Shown here: piece by piece, positions 50,574 to 64,000 of the stretch
How the letters are laid out: each line of letters opens with the position of its first letter
Position numbering within the stretch: position 1 is the first letter of the stretch
Assembly (NCBI GenBank): GCA_023053545.1
Contig: JAKZAN010000002.1
Span: forward strand, 9,606,790-9,670,789
DNA from: Lepidurus packardi
Taxonomy: Eukaryota; Arthropoda; Branchiopoda; Notostraca; Triopsidae
Direction: 5' to 3'
Length of the DNA: 64,000 nucleotides
Notes under the pieces: model-generated
What the model was told of the DNA's origin: nothing
The model's input: only the letters and a program-made list of their open reading frames with translations
Databases searched by the model: none
Translations under genes and position numbers: made by a program

Positions 50574-54449
<3,876 letters not shown>

Positions 54450-56210
54450 CACTGGTCCGGGAATGCTTTACTTCTCTGATGGGATAGAAATGGCCAATGA
54501 AGGAGATCACTTGCACCTTGACGCTAAAAAGAAAACGAAAAACTTAATCAACTCGGAGGCGAGCAGAGAGACCTCTTATGTTTTATTGGGTCTTTCTGTG
54601 TATGACGGAGGTTTTTAATGGTGGAGAAGAGAAGTTTGCCAAGCGCCAAACAGAACTCGAGAATCGGAAGGAAATGACTTCCTTCAGAGACACTTTTAGG
54701 GACGATTTTCCCTTTTTTTTCCTTACAAAAATAGCCAAGAGTTTGATGCTGTGCTGGGAAAACTGCAAAGTGGAACTCATGACCATGGTGATAATGTTAA
54801 ATCATATCTTTAGCAGTTCGTTTTGGGACTTTTATTTTAGAGATTTTTTACAGTAACTTCATCGTGGCTGGTTGATGTTCTGAATTTTATCCTCCGTCGT
54901 CGATGTTCTTGGAAAAATACGCCACTCTTCGCCACACTCAAGAGTGATTGACCCAGTTTTGTCAATTTAATTTTTTAAACCAAATGTGTCATATCCCGAG
55001 AAGTTGTGAATATCCGTATAATACCCGGACGCTTTCTTTTTTGAGTCCGTGGCAGTTAAAAGTCTTGGCTACCATGTCCTATTTTTTTGTTCGACGATTT
55101 TGAGAAGGAAGTTTTTGTATATTAAATGCTGTTCAGTTTTTTGTTGGTTTCGTGTGATCACGAACTCCGTATTGTGTTCCACGTAGTGTAGTAGGGCAAT
55201 AATTGTAACGTTAAAACGTCAAGACTCGGTGGAATCTTTGTAAGATTCTCAACCGAGCTTTTGAGTGTGACAACTCACTGGTTAAAAAACAAAAAACTAA
55301 CTCGTAAAGCTTTGGGTATGCAAACTTCACACATTTTGTACCCGTTCCACTTTTTTGTTTCTCTCATTACTTATTTATTTTTTTCAAGAAAGGAGATATT
55401 TGGGTGCGGAGTTGCAATGGGACAATCCGCGCAAGTTTTTTAAACGGTTGTTTTTGTACAGATTAGAAAATCTTTAGAGCCTAGAGCTTCGTCGGTGTTT
55501 TTTCACTCATCACTGTAGGTCTCGGAGCTCGCTCACTATGCATCATATGAATGGCGTTAACAAAGTTTTTCCTTTCCCGTTGTTTATTTTGTATTACATT
55601 TGTGTTTCGAATGATGACTCGATTCCTGTCTTGAGGAACGAGTTTTATATTATAAATTGGACGATTGTGTTTCTGGTTTCCAACTTGTGTTTCATTCCCA
55701 TGGAGAACAACCCCTTTGTCAAAGTCCTAAAACTCCCAAGAAGACTTTCCCTCATATAAAATGCCAATTGTTAGCACTGCTCCATATAAAGCCTGCGTTA
55801 AGTAGCGTAGCAAAGCCGCGTGGCCTGCTACAGCTCGACGTCACTGCCGACATCATTTTGTGCACTTCTTGCTGGAGGAAAACACGACAAATGATCATTA
55901 ACAAACGCTCTTTTCATTTTTGCATTTTCTCCCTTCTCCCTTAAAGTCGACTGTTGTTCTCTCTTGAGCCGACGATTTCTGCGCATCATAAGCGCAAAGC
56001 ATAGAATAGGGCACACGCAAAGAGGTACGTTTTCCCGGTTCTCTGTTCGCCGTTTCTAGCGGCGAAGGCGAACCACTTTATAAACAAAGTAGAAATGTGC
56101 GAAACAACGTGATTATAGATTTCCTGTAAGTAGAAACAATATTGCTTGTTAAGTCTATAGAAAATATATAACTTCTGAACTTAGTGTTTGTAGGGTTTCG
56201 TGGTGACAGG
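54450..56210. other. Intergenic, acetylcholinesterase to rhomboid gene
   Basis: AT-rich and presumably includes the acetylcholinesterase 3' UTR. Nothing else recognised. Confidence 0.5.
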
Positions 56211-57055
56211 ATGGCGAGAGAAATGAAGCTTTTTGAGTGGGATGTACTTCAGTTTTTAAGAAATCTGTTTAGCACAGACGACCCTCTGGGAGGTCCATTC
56301 GTCACGATCTTCCTCATTTTGCTCCAAGTAAAACAAATATCGACGTAGAAATAAATTAGACCATTTAACAAAGGTTGTTGATCTCCAGATGATTTTGTAT
56401 CTTGGGTGGATACCGGTTCCGTGGGATCAAGATGAGGTATGTGTCAGTCCCCATTTGGTTTTGAGGAAAAAGGAATACTGGAGGCTCTGGGTGGCTCCTT
56501 TGGAACATGCTGACGAAATGCACCTTCTTTACAACATGTTCGCGTTATTGAAACGAGGAGCTCCCATGGAAAAGAAACTGGGACATTTGAAATTCGTTTA
56601 TATGGTAATCCTCCTCACTAGTCTCACAAGCGGAGCTTACGTTTACTTATCAATGCAAGCTTACAAAGAATTAAAGGTCAAGCACTTTTACTATGACTGT
56701 GCCATTGGGTTTTCTGGTAAATATAGCAAAATTCCATATTTATCATACACATTTTTTTCGGTAGCTTTATTCAATGTTAAATCTCATTACAGGGGTCATG
56801 TTTGCGTTAAAAACGATTGCAAATGCCGATGATCCTGGAAGGGCTTACAGGAGATTTTTTGATTTTCTTATCCCCACTGAGTACGTTGTTTGGGTAGAAC
56901 TGCTGCTAATTGAAATCCTAGTTCCTGATACTTCTTTCCTGGCCCATTTAGCCGGAATACTTGTCGGTTACATATATCGCATGCATTTTGTGCGGAATCT
57001 CCTTGAGTTACCTTGTAATGTCGTTCAGTCCTGTTTCAGAACTCGAAAATCTTGA
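56211..57055 (+). CDS. RHBDD1: Rhomboid protease, RHBDD1/RHBDL4-like
   Basis: Three exons, 56211-56327, 56389-56716 and 56793-57055, give 235 residues. The intramembrane serine-protease dyad is present: Ser in GFSGVMFAL (the GxSG motif spans the exon 2/3 junction) and His in SFLAHLAGILVGYIY, both within predicted membrane helices. HLLYNMFALLKRG and WRLWVAPLEHADEMHL are typical of the RHBDL4 branch, which cleaves unstable membrane proteins at the ER. Human RHBDD1 is about 315 residues with a cytosolic ubiquitin-interacting motif and p97-binding tail. Here the protein stops soon after the last helix (SCFRTRKS), so that tail is missing, or sits in an exon I could not find. Confidence 0.88.
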
Positions 57056-57371
57056 GAAATTGCTCTCAAACTGTATTTAAAAGCAGAAGCGTCTCCTGTC
57101 GATAAAATGACAGCAGGACAAATAAAAGCATCTAAATTTGAAATCCGCGGGGATTTTTTTAACGACCCGCCCTTAAATGTGCTGCCATCTATTCGAGTGT
57201 TTATGCGTGTACGACTTGGTGTGTTTGGGGTTGGAACGTCTTTTGGCTTTTATGCGTGATGAATGTGGAATGAATATTGAAGCTTATTTGAATAAACTCA
57301 TGTACAGTCATCTGTGGAAGTGGTGTGATCTTTACGAAAAGTGTGCAGTGTGAAAGGGTGTACATACAACC

Positions 57372-57380
57372 TATAAAAAG
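57372..57380 (+). promoter_or_regulatory. Candidate TATA box for TDP-43
   Basis: TATAAAAAG lies about 125 bases before the TDP-43 start and 317 bases after the rhomboid stop. Initiator-like sequence (ctcattctt-type pyrimidine/A context) lies about 30 bases downstream. Position-based call. Confidence 0.4.
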
Positions 57381-57505
57381 CGAGTGTTGGAACGTCTGGC
57401 AGCCACCCATATTCTTCTGACTTTACCTCCATTTTTTCTTCTCGAATCAACTGAACTTTTCCTTAGTCCTTTAGTGCATTAAACAATTCTAACAACTGTC
57501 CTAAC

Positions 57506-59381
57506 ATGAGTTGTTACATACAAGTTGCCGAAGAAGAAAACGAAGAGCCCATTGAGCTCCCCACAGAAGATGACGGCTCTTTGCTTCTCTCCACCCTAGC
57601 TGCTCAGTTTCCAGGGGTTTGCGGCCTCAAATACCGGTCCCCAGAATCCCGAGCTTTCCGTGGGGTCAAAGTCGTTGACGGACATCTTCTACCCCCAGAA
57701 GAAGGCTGGGGCATTCATGTCTACATCTGTGTGTTTCCCAAAGGTAAACTATTCCCTTTACGTTCCTAGGACTATGAAAATTCTCTATTAACTAAATTCT
57801 CTACGAACTAAAAGTTAATTTCTCCTGTACAGAAAACAAGAGAAAATCCGACGATCATGCAGAAAACTCAACAGCCAAAACCAAACGCATTGAAACACGA
57901 TCTAAATGCTCGGATCTCATTGTTCTGGGTTTACCCTGGAAAACTACCGAACAAGACTTGAGAGCATACTTCGAGTCTTTCGGGGAAGTCTTAATGGCGC
58001 AGGTAATACAATTCTTTCGCTTTTATAGTAATAAAAAGTTACTTTTGTCTGTTTCGTTTTGTTCCCTTTTGATGCTGGGGACTAGGTGAAGAAAGATCCT
58101 AAAACGGGGCAAAGCAAAGGCTTCGGCTTCATTCGTTTCGGCAATTACGAATCCCAAGTGAGGGCTCTGTCGCAGAGACATATGATAGATGGCCGTTGGT
58201 GCGACGTTAAAGTGCCCAATTCAAAAGTGGTAAGAACAAAAACTCTAGCATAACAAAGGTTGCTTATGCGCCATTTTCAACCTTTTTTCTTCTTGTTTGG
58301 TCAATAGGGAGGCACTCCGCAAGTTCCATGCAAAGTATTCGTGGGACGATGCACAGAGGATATGAACCCCGACGACTTACGGGACTATTTTTCCAAATTT
58401 GGGGAAGTTACGGATGTATTTATCCCCAAACCCTTTCGAGCGTTTGCATTTGTCACTTTCCTGGATCCCGAAGTGGCCCAGTCACTATGTGGCGAAGATC
58501 ATATCGTCAAGGGCGTTTCTGTCCACGTCAGTTTTGCAGCCCCCAAGTCAGACCCTTTGTCACGTATATACGGACAGCCCCATTCCCCAGGTAATTATCA
58601 TTTTCTTCTTTAATGTATTTCTTCTGTAAGTACGTATTGAACCAGAAACGACAAATTCCACCCTGAGTATATATCGTGCATTTCACGTCCTAAAATTGTA
58701 TTACTTCCAGGCAACGCTGCTAGACCTGGCTATGGGAGTGGCATGCGTCCGGGGTCAGAGGTCATGGCCCAGCGTCCGGGGCCTGCTGGACCTTGGGGAG
58801 GAGGTGGGGGCGGAGCTTCGGGAGGTGGCTCGTCTTCTTACGGCGCGTACCAAGGCAGTGGTGGTCATTACCAATCCAATACGAGTGGCTGGGGCCAGCC
58901 TCCTCCCCCAGGTTCTCGACCCACTGAAATGCCCAATCTGGCAGCATTAGGCTCATCGCTAGGCATTACTGGCAGTCCTGGTACCACCACTGCTCAGTTG
59001 GCGAACATGGGAGCTTTAAATCTTGGAGCATTACCAGTAGGATCTGCTCTGGTGGCTGCAGCCTTAAACCAAGCCGGATGGGGAGGCTTATTCGGGGGAA
59101 TGGGAGGTCCTCAAGGTCCCCCACCTCAAGATGGATCCGGATACCCCCCTAGTGCACAGCAAAGTGTCAACCAACCTCCTCCACCGCCTCCCAACTCTTT
59201 ACCGCCAGGTAATACCGCCCAAGGCCAAGCTGGCTTATTAGGATGGATGAGCCAAGGACCAGGAGGAGAACCTGTCCCTCCAGGTACTCCAGGCAACCCC
59301 GGTTCACAGCCACCTCCTGTTTGGCCACAACGAGACCCTAATCCCAAAGGTGGCGGCTTTAACATGAAGTACGATAACTAG
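57506..59381 (+). CDS. TARDBP: TAR DNA-binding protein 43 (TDP-43/TBPH)
   Basis: Five exons (57506-57743, 57833-58002, 58086-58229, 58308-58590, 58711-59381) in phase, 501 residues against 414 in human. In order: the N-terminal ubiquitin-like oligomerisation domain ([16 protein letters not shown] to about residue 80), a bipartite nuclear signal (KRKSDD...KTKR), RRM1 with RNP2 LIVLGL and RNP1 [11 protein letters not shown]2 with RNP2 KVFVGR and RNP1 RAFAFVTF, and a Gly/Pro-rich low-complexity tail. Around residues 388-407, [15 protein letters not shown] aligns with the short conserved helix in the tail of vertebrate TDP-43 that drives phase separation. The protein binds UG-rich RNA and controls splicing and mRNA stability, mainly in the nucleus. 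The tail is longer and more Pro-rich than in vertebrates. Introns are 80-120 bases. Confidence 0.96.
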
Positions 59382-61134
59382 GAAACGCTTTAGAAACAAA
59401 ATACGATTGAAACCAATCCTAAAAGTATAAGCAACTCTTTTGGGCCATGGGATTTACATGTTGGAGGTTCCTTTCCTGGAGTAAAAACGATTTATAAGTG
59501 GTTGAAAGGAAGAATATTCAAAGAAACAAGGGTGCGGTAGGGGAGAGAACTTTGCATGAAGTTTTTGTGTGGGGTTGCACCTGTAATTTAAAGGAATGAT
59601 TGTAACTTCTTTTCTTTAACCTAGCTTCTTTTTGACGTGTCCTCTCAGTTAAAAACTTGGAAGAAAGAAAACAAAGAGACTTGCCATGTTCGTGGGCTTT
59701 AAAAGAGAAAAGGCAAGGTAAATATTTCGACAGAAAAAGAACGATTTTTTTGGGTGGGAAAGGAACGTCTACTTCTTTCAGAAACTATTTAAATTTTTGA
59801 AGGGATACAATTGGGTTTCTCAGAACCCAGTTCTAGTTTTACTATTTCGGAGACTAATTAACCAAAATCGCAAAGCGTGGCTTTAGAGCTATTGAATTTT
59901 CAAATTTCGTTCAATTTTCCTCTCATTTTTGGTACGGCTAGCGATGCCAAACGGCGTCGTTCGACACTAAGTTTACAGTCTGATCGTCTGCTGTTTAGTT
60001 GAACGTTGTGGTTTGCAGTTAGGGTGATGTTTTTTCTAGTTTTTTGCGTTTTTTTGGGTTGGTTGACCGTTTGGCAGTATATATATTATACATAGATAAA
60101 AACTATGGAGGTTTTCTGTCCACAAGAGGTAACCTTTATAAAAATCTTAAAATAATTTGAATGGATTGGATTGGTGTGTTTCAATGTGCCGTTTGTTTGC
60201 AAATCTTACCCCTTTAGTAAAAAAAACAGCAAAAAATATTCATAATAATTATCCAACAAGTCTAAAAAACCTCCTCCTCTCCCTCTGCCTCATTATTGGT
60301 GTGTCCGTTGACCGTTGTATCCGGGTTGCACGCGGTGTGAAAGCAACAGAAATAATTTGTCAAAAATCACAACAAATGAGCCAAGAATGGAAAAGACAAA
60401 TAAGTTGTTCATTAACGTTTTACCGCGTAAACTGCAAATAACTCTTCGAATATTTGAAACAAAGAGAAAAACTAACGATTGCAAGAAGTTTCCCATTTGC
60501 TCGCAAATGGGCTCGTTAATTTGATCGGCCTATTTGCAAGAATGATAGAAGGGGATGGATAAACGGATTCTGTATGGATTTCATAGTTAGGGGTTGTACA
60601 CAAAAACATAAAAAGCAAATGTGTGTCCGTTTTTTGTGACGCCAAAAAGACAGGTGGGATTTTCTCCCCCGCCTTGATTGAGGCGTCCGCAGTCCAAAAC
60701 AGGAGAAAAAACATAATTCAAGAGGATTAAGATTTTGCAAATCTTTTAAAAAGGTGTGTTTCAAACGGTTTGTGTTTGTTGCGATGTGCTGGCATTATAC
60801 ATATAGGGTGGATGGCAATACAATCGACTGCGTGCACATAAAAGGATTCTTTACGGACGGTACGACTTATCCCCTTCTAGCGTCAGACATACGTATCAAA
60901 CCCGGATCTGTACCGGGACTGGCCACATGTCTTATGCTACGGACCTTTAACGGTCTCCGTTGCTACCAACTCATCGACCTGGCGGCCTTCGCACCTGACC
61001 TCTGAGCTTTTCGCCCTGTAATTGATACCTGGAGCAAAGTAGTAGTAGTCAACGCCACCTCAGCCTTGTAGGTTAGGTTGACCAATAAAGTCTTTCTCAC
61101 AGGAATACTTGGAGTGCGTTAATTAGTGGTCGTT
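59382..61134. other. TDP-43 3' flank and upstream region of the ankyrin gene
   Basis: Non-coding or unrecognised. A splice acceptor (ttctcacag) at about 61094-61102 precedes the ankyrin ATG by some 30 bases, suggesting a 5' non-coding exon in this gap. An 83-codon frame at 60754-61005 has no recognisable features. Confidence 0.5.
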
Positions 61135-63704
61135 ATGATGCAGACTAACCGCAAGAGTGCAGCTTCAGCTGCGACGCTGAAAGATGACAAAGTGAGCGTC
61201 ATGATCAAGGATCGAGATCTCGCCGGTTTGGAGAAGTTGGTTCTAGAAGGCCATGGTGACGATTTGTTCGGCAAAGTGGCCCGGGATCCGCAAACTTCGG
61301 CGTTTTTACGGGGAGTACCGGCTTTACAGGGTAGCGTGGAGCAAGTATGGGAAGCGGCAGAGAAAGGACAGCTCAAAGCGGTACAAAATATGCTTAAAGA
61401 GGACAAACGGTTAGCTCATAGCAAGAGTCCCAAAGGGGCGGGGCTTCTACATGCTGCTGTGCGAGCTGATGGACAGGATTTGGCTGCCTGGTTGGCAACC
61501 AAGTACCCCGAAACTCTGGATATAAAAGACAAAGTATACAGAAGCTATTTACATTCCTTTCTTACTATTCGTATTTTGCCTTATTTCTTATTACTTTTTC
61601 TTGGTTATGAAGTGTTTGTGAAGAATATTTAGCTTCTAGTAGAGTCCTTGGAATTATTTAACGTGTTGTGGTCATTTAGTATGGAAGAACACCGTTGCAT
61701 TATGCGGGAGCAGTTAGAGATCCTCATGCGATGTTTGGTATTTTGGAAAAAGCTGGGGCAGATTCCCACATTACTGACAAACAGGGGCGTTTAGCATCGT
61801 ATTACATTCGGCACCCCGAAGAACTGCGATCCAACAAAACGAGAAGCGATAAGGACAATTTAAACGACGATAAAATACCTTCGCCTAAAAGTTTTCGATC
61901 TGAACCAAATACGCCACGGCGCAGCGTTACGCAGTTGGCATCAGCGCGCTCGGCCTCTTTGGCCGATGTAGGTAGACAGCAACCAGGTAAAGAGTACTGT
62001 AGTGTGTGCTTTGGTCCCTGTAACTTGTTTTTTGGCACTTATGGACGCTTCTTCATCGAGTGATCGTAACACTTCGTATTTTTTTTTCTTTGACGAACTT
62101 TTTTGGACATGCTCTTTTGACGTCAAGGAGACTAATGAAAGCTTTTATGTATTCAGGATCACAAAACTCGGCTGGTAGCGGATCGCTCAATGGTAGCGCG
62201 AGTGGAGTCTTGACGGGAGGCGTGCCTGTGAATCGCGCTAATATCCGGAAATGGATCCATGAGAAGGACTTGGGTAAATTACAGCAGTTAGTCGTCGAAG
62301 GATATGGAAACCGATTGCTCTACGAAACGGCCTCTTCCAGCGCGATACGCAAGTTTCTGGATACCGTTCCTGTGTCTATGGTAAATTACGTCATAGGTCA
62401 CATTACATGTCTGTGGTACAATTATGTAAATTACGTCATTACTTAGTAAGTCATACGAACCCTACTTTGATATTACCGCTGTATAATATCTTAACTAATT
62501 AATAATCCAACTCCTTTGTTATTAAAAGACGTTTTTATTTCTGTAAATTTCTTCCTAGGTGAATATTATTTTGTTAATGTTAGCTATTACTTATAGTTAA
62601 TTATTCCTTGTACTGATTTCTATGTAATCAAAAACTGTTTATATTCGTTTCTTTATTATAAAACTTTAATTTGATAAGGAAAAATTGAGATTTGTAAAAT
62701 TTAAGTTAGGATGTAAATTTCAAAAGTAAATTCGTGAAAGTATGAAGGTCGGTTTCTCAAAGCGAGTGTTTTAATTTTTAGCGATCTATTAAAGAAGTGC
62801 ATCAAGCTGTAGTCGAAGGAAAATCTCGCGACTTGGAACCATATGCTAAACGAGAGGATATTTTGCAAAGTCGAGACCAGTACGGGCAGACACCGTTGCA
62901 TAAGGTAATTATATTGTTGGTTCTGGCAAGCCTTTTTTGTGCTCCGGAATAGCTTGATAACTAATGCATGACCCGACAATTCATTGTGACACTGGCCTTG
63001 TTATGCTATTTCGTATATACTCGATCAATAGCTTCGAAACACCTTTATATCTCACCAAGGCCGAATCAATATTTACTTGAATGCACTTGGGTATGAATCA
63101 TTGAGTGATCTTGCCGTTGCACAGTTTAACTTTGAGAGTTTCTACCCTTTTATACTTTCGCAAACTAATGAGGATGTCGGATCCTTTTGTAGGCAGCAGC
63201 TTTGGGCAATCATGCTATCTCTGAGTTCTTAGTCCGACATTGCCGAGGAGCTTTGGAAGCCAGAGACCACGACAAGCGAATTCCATTGCATATGGCAGCA
63301 GCTCCGACCAATAATAAAGCTCGTGCTGCCATGTACGAGCTTTTGAAACGTGGATCGGATGTCAATGCTGTGGATTCGGTGATTAATTTTATGTTTTTTT
63401 TTTTTCGCAAGAAGTTCATATTTGGAACTTTCGTTTCTTTCAGAAAGGAAAAAATGCCAATTATTACCAAACTCATCCTAATGAGCTTACTCTCCAGCAC
63501 ATTCGTGAAATCCCCGAAGCACCGCGGGCTAGTTCCCAAACCCAGGATACTCGAAAAGTAGATGCTGCAACACCACCTAAGAAAAAGCAAGACTCGGGAG
63601 GCAAAGATAAGGAAAAACCACGAGTACGTTTTGTGACAATGCGAAACAAGAACGACTCGACAAAAGAATTCCGTGTACCCGACACAAGGACGCCAGGTCC
63701 ATAA
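61135..63704 (+). CDS. Ankyrin-repeat protein with duplicated modules, family not named
   Basis: Six exons, 61135-61533, 61680-61986, 62157-62380, 62782-62904, 63193-63378 and 63444-63704, all in phase, give 499 residues. Two similar modules follow each other. Each has a helix pair (AGLEKLVLEGHGDDL and GKLQQLVVEGYGNRL), a linker (FLRGVPAL and FLDTVPVS), a second helix pair and then ankyrin repeats (GRTPLHYAGAVRDP and GQTPLHKAALGNHA, then KRIPLHMAAAPTNNKA). A Ser-rich segment (residues about 175-260) separates them. The tail is basic with PPKKKQDSGGKDKEKPR. Ankyrin repeats bind proteins. No enzyme domain, signal peptide or membrane segment is seen, so it is probably a cytosolic or cytoskeletal adaptor. 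A second possible 3' end is given as a finding. Confidence 0.85.
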
Positions 63705-64000
63705 TCTTTTAAGGGACCAATAGAATGTCGAGTTTAAGAACTTTCTGCTCATTGGTTAGCGCCAACGAGATTAGAAAGTGATTAAGCCGTCTTAAAAATA
63801 CGTCACAAGGTTAGGTTACGTTAGATTAGATTAGGCGTACTTCTGTTGGGGCCCGGCGTCCTTGCGTCGGGTACACGGAGTCCTTTTGTCGAGCCGTCCT
63901 TGTGTCTACTTTCCTGTTTTGTAAAATGGTAATAATTGTTTTAAATTATCGCGTATCATATTTATTCTAGACTGCCAAATCGCCTCCGTCGGATCGTTAT
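63705..64000. other. Downstream flank of the ankyrin gene
   Basis: Contains 'ggttaggttacgttagatta' near 63810 and a GC-rich patch near 63850-63895. A possible splice acceptor (attctag) at 63964-63970 is followed by an open frame to the window end. Confidence 0.4.

Noticed and set aside
63210-63752. 180-codon minus-strand frame
   Set aside because: Lies antisense to the ankyrin gene's last two exons and the intron between, whose plus-strand reading is clearly the real one.

Overview
The window is nuclear DNA of an animal, almost certainly an arthropod. Genes are split by short GT-AG introns, mostly about 45-90 bases. Each gene stands alone rather than in an operon. The acetylcholinesterase has the sequence pattern of the arthropod ace-1 type. 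Short introns next to long AT-rich, repeat-bearing gaps would fit a compact crustacean or mite-like genome. My best guess is a branchiopod crustacean, but the sequence alone does not settle it. I rebuilt gene models by hand, checking splice-site phase and continuity of the family sequence across each junction.

Layout. 1-381 is the right end of a pogo/Tigger-like transposon. 446-900 (-) is Mediator subunit MED11. 1507-2901 (-) is mitochondrial enoyl-ACP/CoA reductase MECR in five exons. 3347-7059 (+) looks like a decayed MULE-type transposase gene: an OTU protease domain, zinc fingers and a PHD finger remain, but the DDE core is missing. 7060-13600 is a gene-poor, repeat-rich tract. 13617-15626 holds two convergent small genes, each encoding an Orange-domain protein without a bHLH domain. 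Twin perfect palindromes and a foldback element follow at 15.8-16.2 kb. 17718-23365 (-) encodes a large disordered protein of at least 1,441 residues. 24-30 kb is mostly non-coding and contains a hAT MITE with intact 8-bp target duplications.

30301-33212 (-) is Sfmbt, with four MBT repeats and the first half of a SAM domain. It is divergent from 33901-36704 (+), an RCBTB1-type RCC1/BTB gene in 12 exons. A decayed partial tandem copy of the RCBTB1 3' end lies at 37.4-38.8 kb. 38.8-50.6 kb is non-coding apart from an internally deleted Tigger-like element (49516-50362). 50607-54449 (+) is acetylcholinesterase, with an exceptionally long first coding exon. It is followed by a RHBDD1-like rhomboid protease (56211-57055), TDP-43 (57506-59381) and an unnamed ankyrin-repeat protein (61135-63704), all on +.

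The genes serve unrelated housekeeping or neural roles: transcription, mitochondrial fatty-acid synthesis, Polycomb-type chromatin reading, cholinergic synapse function, ER proteolysis and RNA binding. I see no pathway linking them. The most unusual items are the OTU/zinc-finger/PHD transposase remnant, the Orange-domain-only gene pair, the twin palindromes and the RCBTB1 partial duplicate.
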